From NCBI GenBank assembly GCA_027596195.1, contig JADGJG010000493.1:1-18282 (forward strand): 18,282 bases of DNA, read 5' to 3'. This document shows positions 17,767 through 18,282 of the stretch, one piece after another. The DNA comes from Podochytrium sp. JEL0797 (Eukaryota; Chytridiomycota; Chytridiomycetes; Chytridiales; Chytriomycetaceae). A program made the translations under genes and the position numbers. Numbering within the stretch: position 1 is the first letter of the stretch; each line of letters starts with the position of its first letter. The notes beneath the pieces are model-generated. The model saw only the letters and a program-made list of their open reading frames with translations, did not search any database and had not been told where the DNA came from.

Positions 17767-18018
17767 GCTTTGAAAGGGCGGTATTTTCGAGCATTGTATT
17801 GCAATTTGGATTGCGCTTTTTATTTCCTTTTTTGGCGAGCAAGCCTTTGGCGGGGTGTGGGCGGGGCGCAAGAAAAATTAAATTTTACCAATGTCAGAGA
17901 AAGGGAAGGAGGAAATATTTTGCTATAAATTAAAACGACGCGCACCACTTCCCGCGCTCCCACATAAAGTATTCTACAATCCTTGGAGCCAAACCGTTCA
18001 ACAACCCAACACCAAATA
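17767..18018. promoter_or_regulatory. Short spacer: 5' flank of PAH copy 1 and 3' flank of PAH copy 2
   Basis: Only about 250 bp separate the stop of copy 2 from the start of copy 1. The part from about 17848 rightward is homologous to the 3' flank of copy 1, so the promoter of copy 1 must lie in the remaining 80 bp or overlap the duplicated 3' flank. Confidence 0.5.
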
Positions 18019-18282
18019 TCACAACATCCCCACAAACACCAACCCGGCCGCCAAACACCCCACAACCCCAACTCCCATAACTCCACGCCACAACCACGCC
18101 CCCCACCGTTTCAAAAATCCACCCTCACGACCTCCATCGCCGCCATTCGCATTCATAAGTACGCCACTCTCAACACCCGCAGTATTCACATCTACAATCG
18201 TCCTCCTTTCGTGCTCGACACACCAGTCCTCATAAGACATGAGCAGCGGCGTGCGTTCACTCAATCCAGTCACCGAAGCTGC
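17848..18282. repeat. Duplicated unit, right copy (continues past the window)
   Basis: Right-hand partner of 15945-16380. Similarity is strongest from about 17930 to the window end and covers the coding 3' end of PAH copy 2 and its 3' flank, including a block identical in both copies around 16056-16076 and 17961-17981. Confidence 0.9.
18019..18282 (-). CDS. PAH/tail-anchor protein, copy 2 (3' end only)
   Basis: Frame open from the window edge to the stop at 18019-18021; about 87 residues seen. They read AASVTGLSERTPLLMSYEDW and then CVEHERRT, a variable Asn/Gly/Val stretch, GFLKRWGAWLWRGV and the terminal hydrophobic helix ending AAGLVFVGML. This is almost the same as copy 1: the ERTPLL motif, the acidic YEDWCVEHERR segment, the basic-aromatic pre-anchor and the anchor are all kept, while the middle stretch varies (one extra Asp, Ala/Ser and Ile/Val changes). 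The PAH domain lies outside the window and is only inferred from copy 1. Confidence 0.85.
   Translation of the reverse strand, partial: AASVTGLSERTPLLMSYEDWCVEHERRTIVDVNTAGVESGVLMNANGGDGGREGGFLKRWGAWLWRGVMGVGVVGCLAAGLVFVGML

Noticed and set aside
1..18282. tRNA, rRNA, transposase or reverse-transcriptase genes
   Set aside because: None was recognised on reading both strands; there was no T-loop/anticodon-arm pattern and no mobile-element protein motif.

Overview
This is eukaryotic nuclear DNA, most likely from a zoosporic early-diverging fungus of the chytrid type. The evidence is short spliceosomal introns (mostly 43-150 nt, GT..AG), compact genes, a fungal-type Rei1 ribosome-assembly factor, a Vrg4-type GDP-mannose transporter, and animal/amoeba-like receptors (Frizzled-type with cysteine-rich domain, and a rhodopsin-like 7TM) that Dikarya generally lack. 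The phylum is an inference; the gene models were spliced by hand and each was checked to give an exact multiple of three.

Left third (1-7214): the 3' part of a Frizzled-like receptor on + (2-778), tail-to-tail with a 10-exon ABCG half-transporter on - (1047-4518), followed upstream by a second, complete, single-exon Frizzled-like receptor on - (4721-6421). The two receptors are close paralogs. Beyond the second one lies a small broken piece of an ABCG gene (about 6848-6910), so this receptor/transporter neighbourhood has been duplicated and partly lost.

Middle (7215-14455): a divergent pair of housekeeping genes, REI1-like (-, 7215-9210, six exons) and VRG4-like (+, 9574-11661, five exons), sharing a 363-bp promoter region. 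The longest intron of each carries the same degenerate repeat (hairpin plus a GCGAAGCGAACAAG-type core), in the sense orientation in both. Downstream of VRG4 are up to three degenerate pieces of its last exon. A five-exon coiled-coil gene with a C-terminal Cys/His motif follows (-, 12177-13369), then a doubtful 98-codon gene.

Right (14456-18282): a single-exon 7TM receptor (-, 14456-15478) and two tandem copies of an unusual gene that joins a Sin3-type PAH domain to a C-terminal membrane anchor (-, 16115-17766, and the 3' end of the next copy at 18019-18282), offset by about 1.9 kb.

The genes do not form one obvious pathway. The common theme is local gene duplication with leftover fragments. 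The least familiar items are the PAH/tail-anchor tandem pair, the Frizzled pair around a cysteine-rich ABCG transporter, the coiled-coil/Cys-His protein and the intron-borne repeat family.
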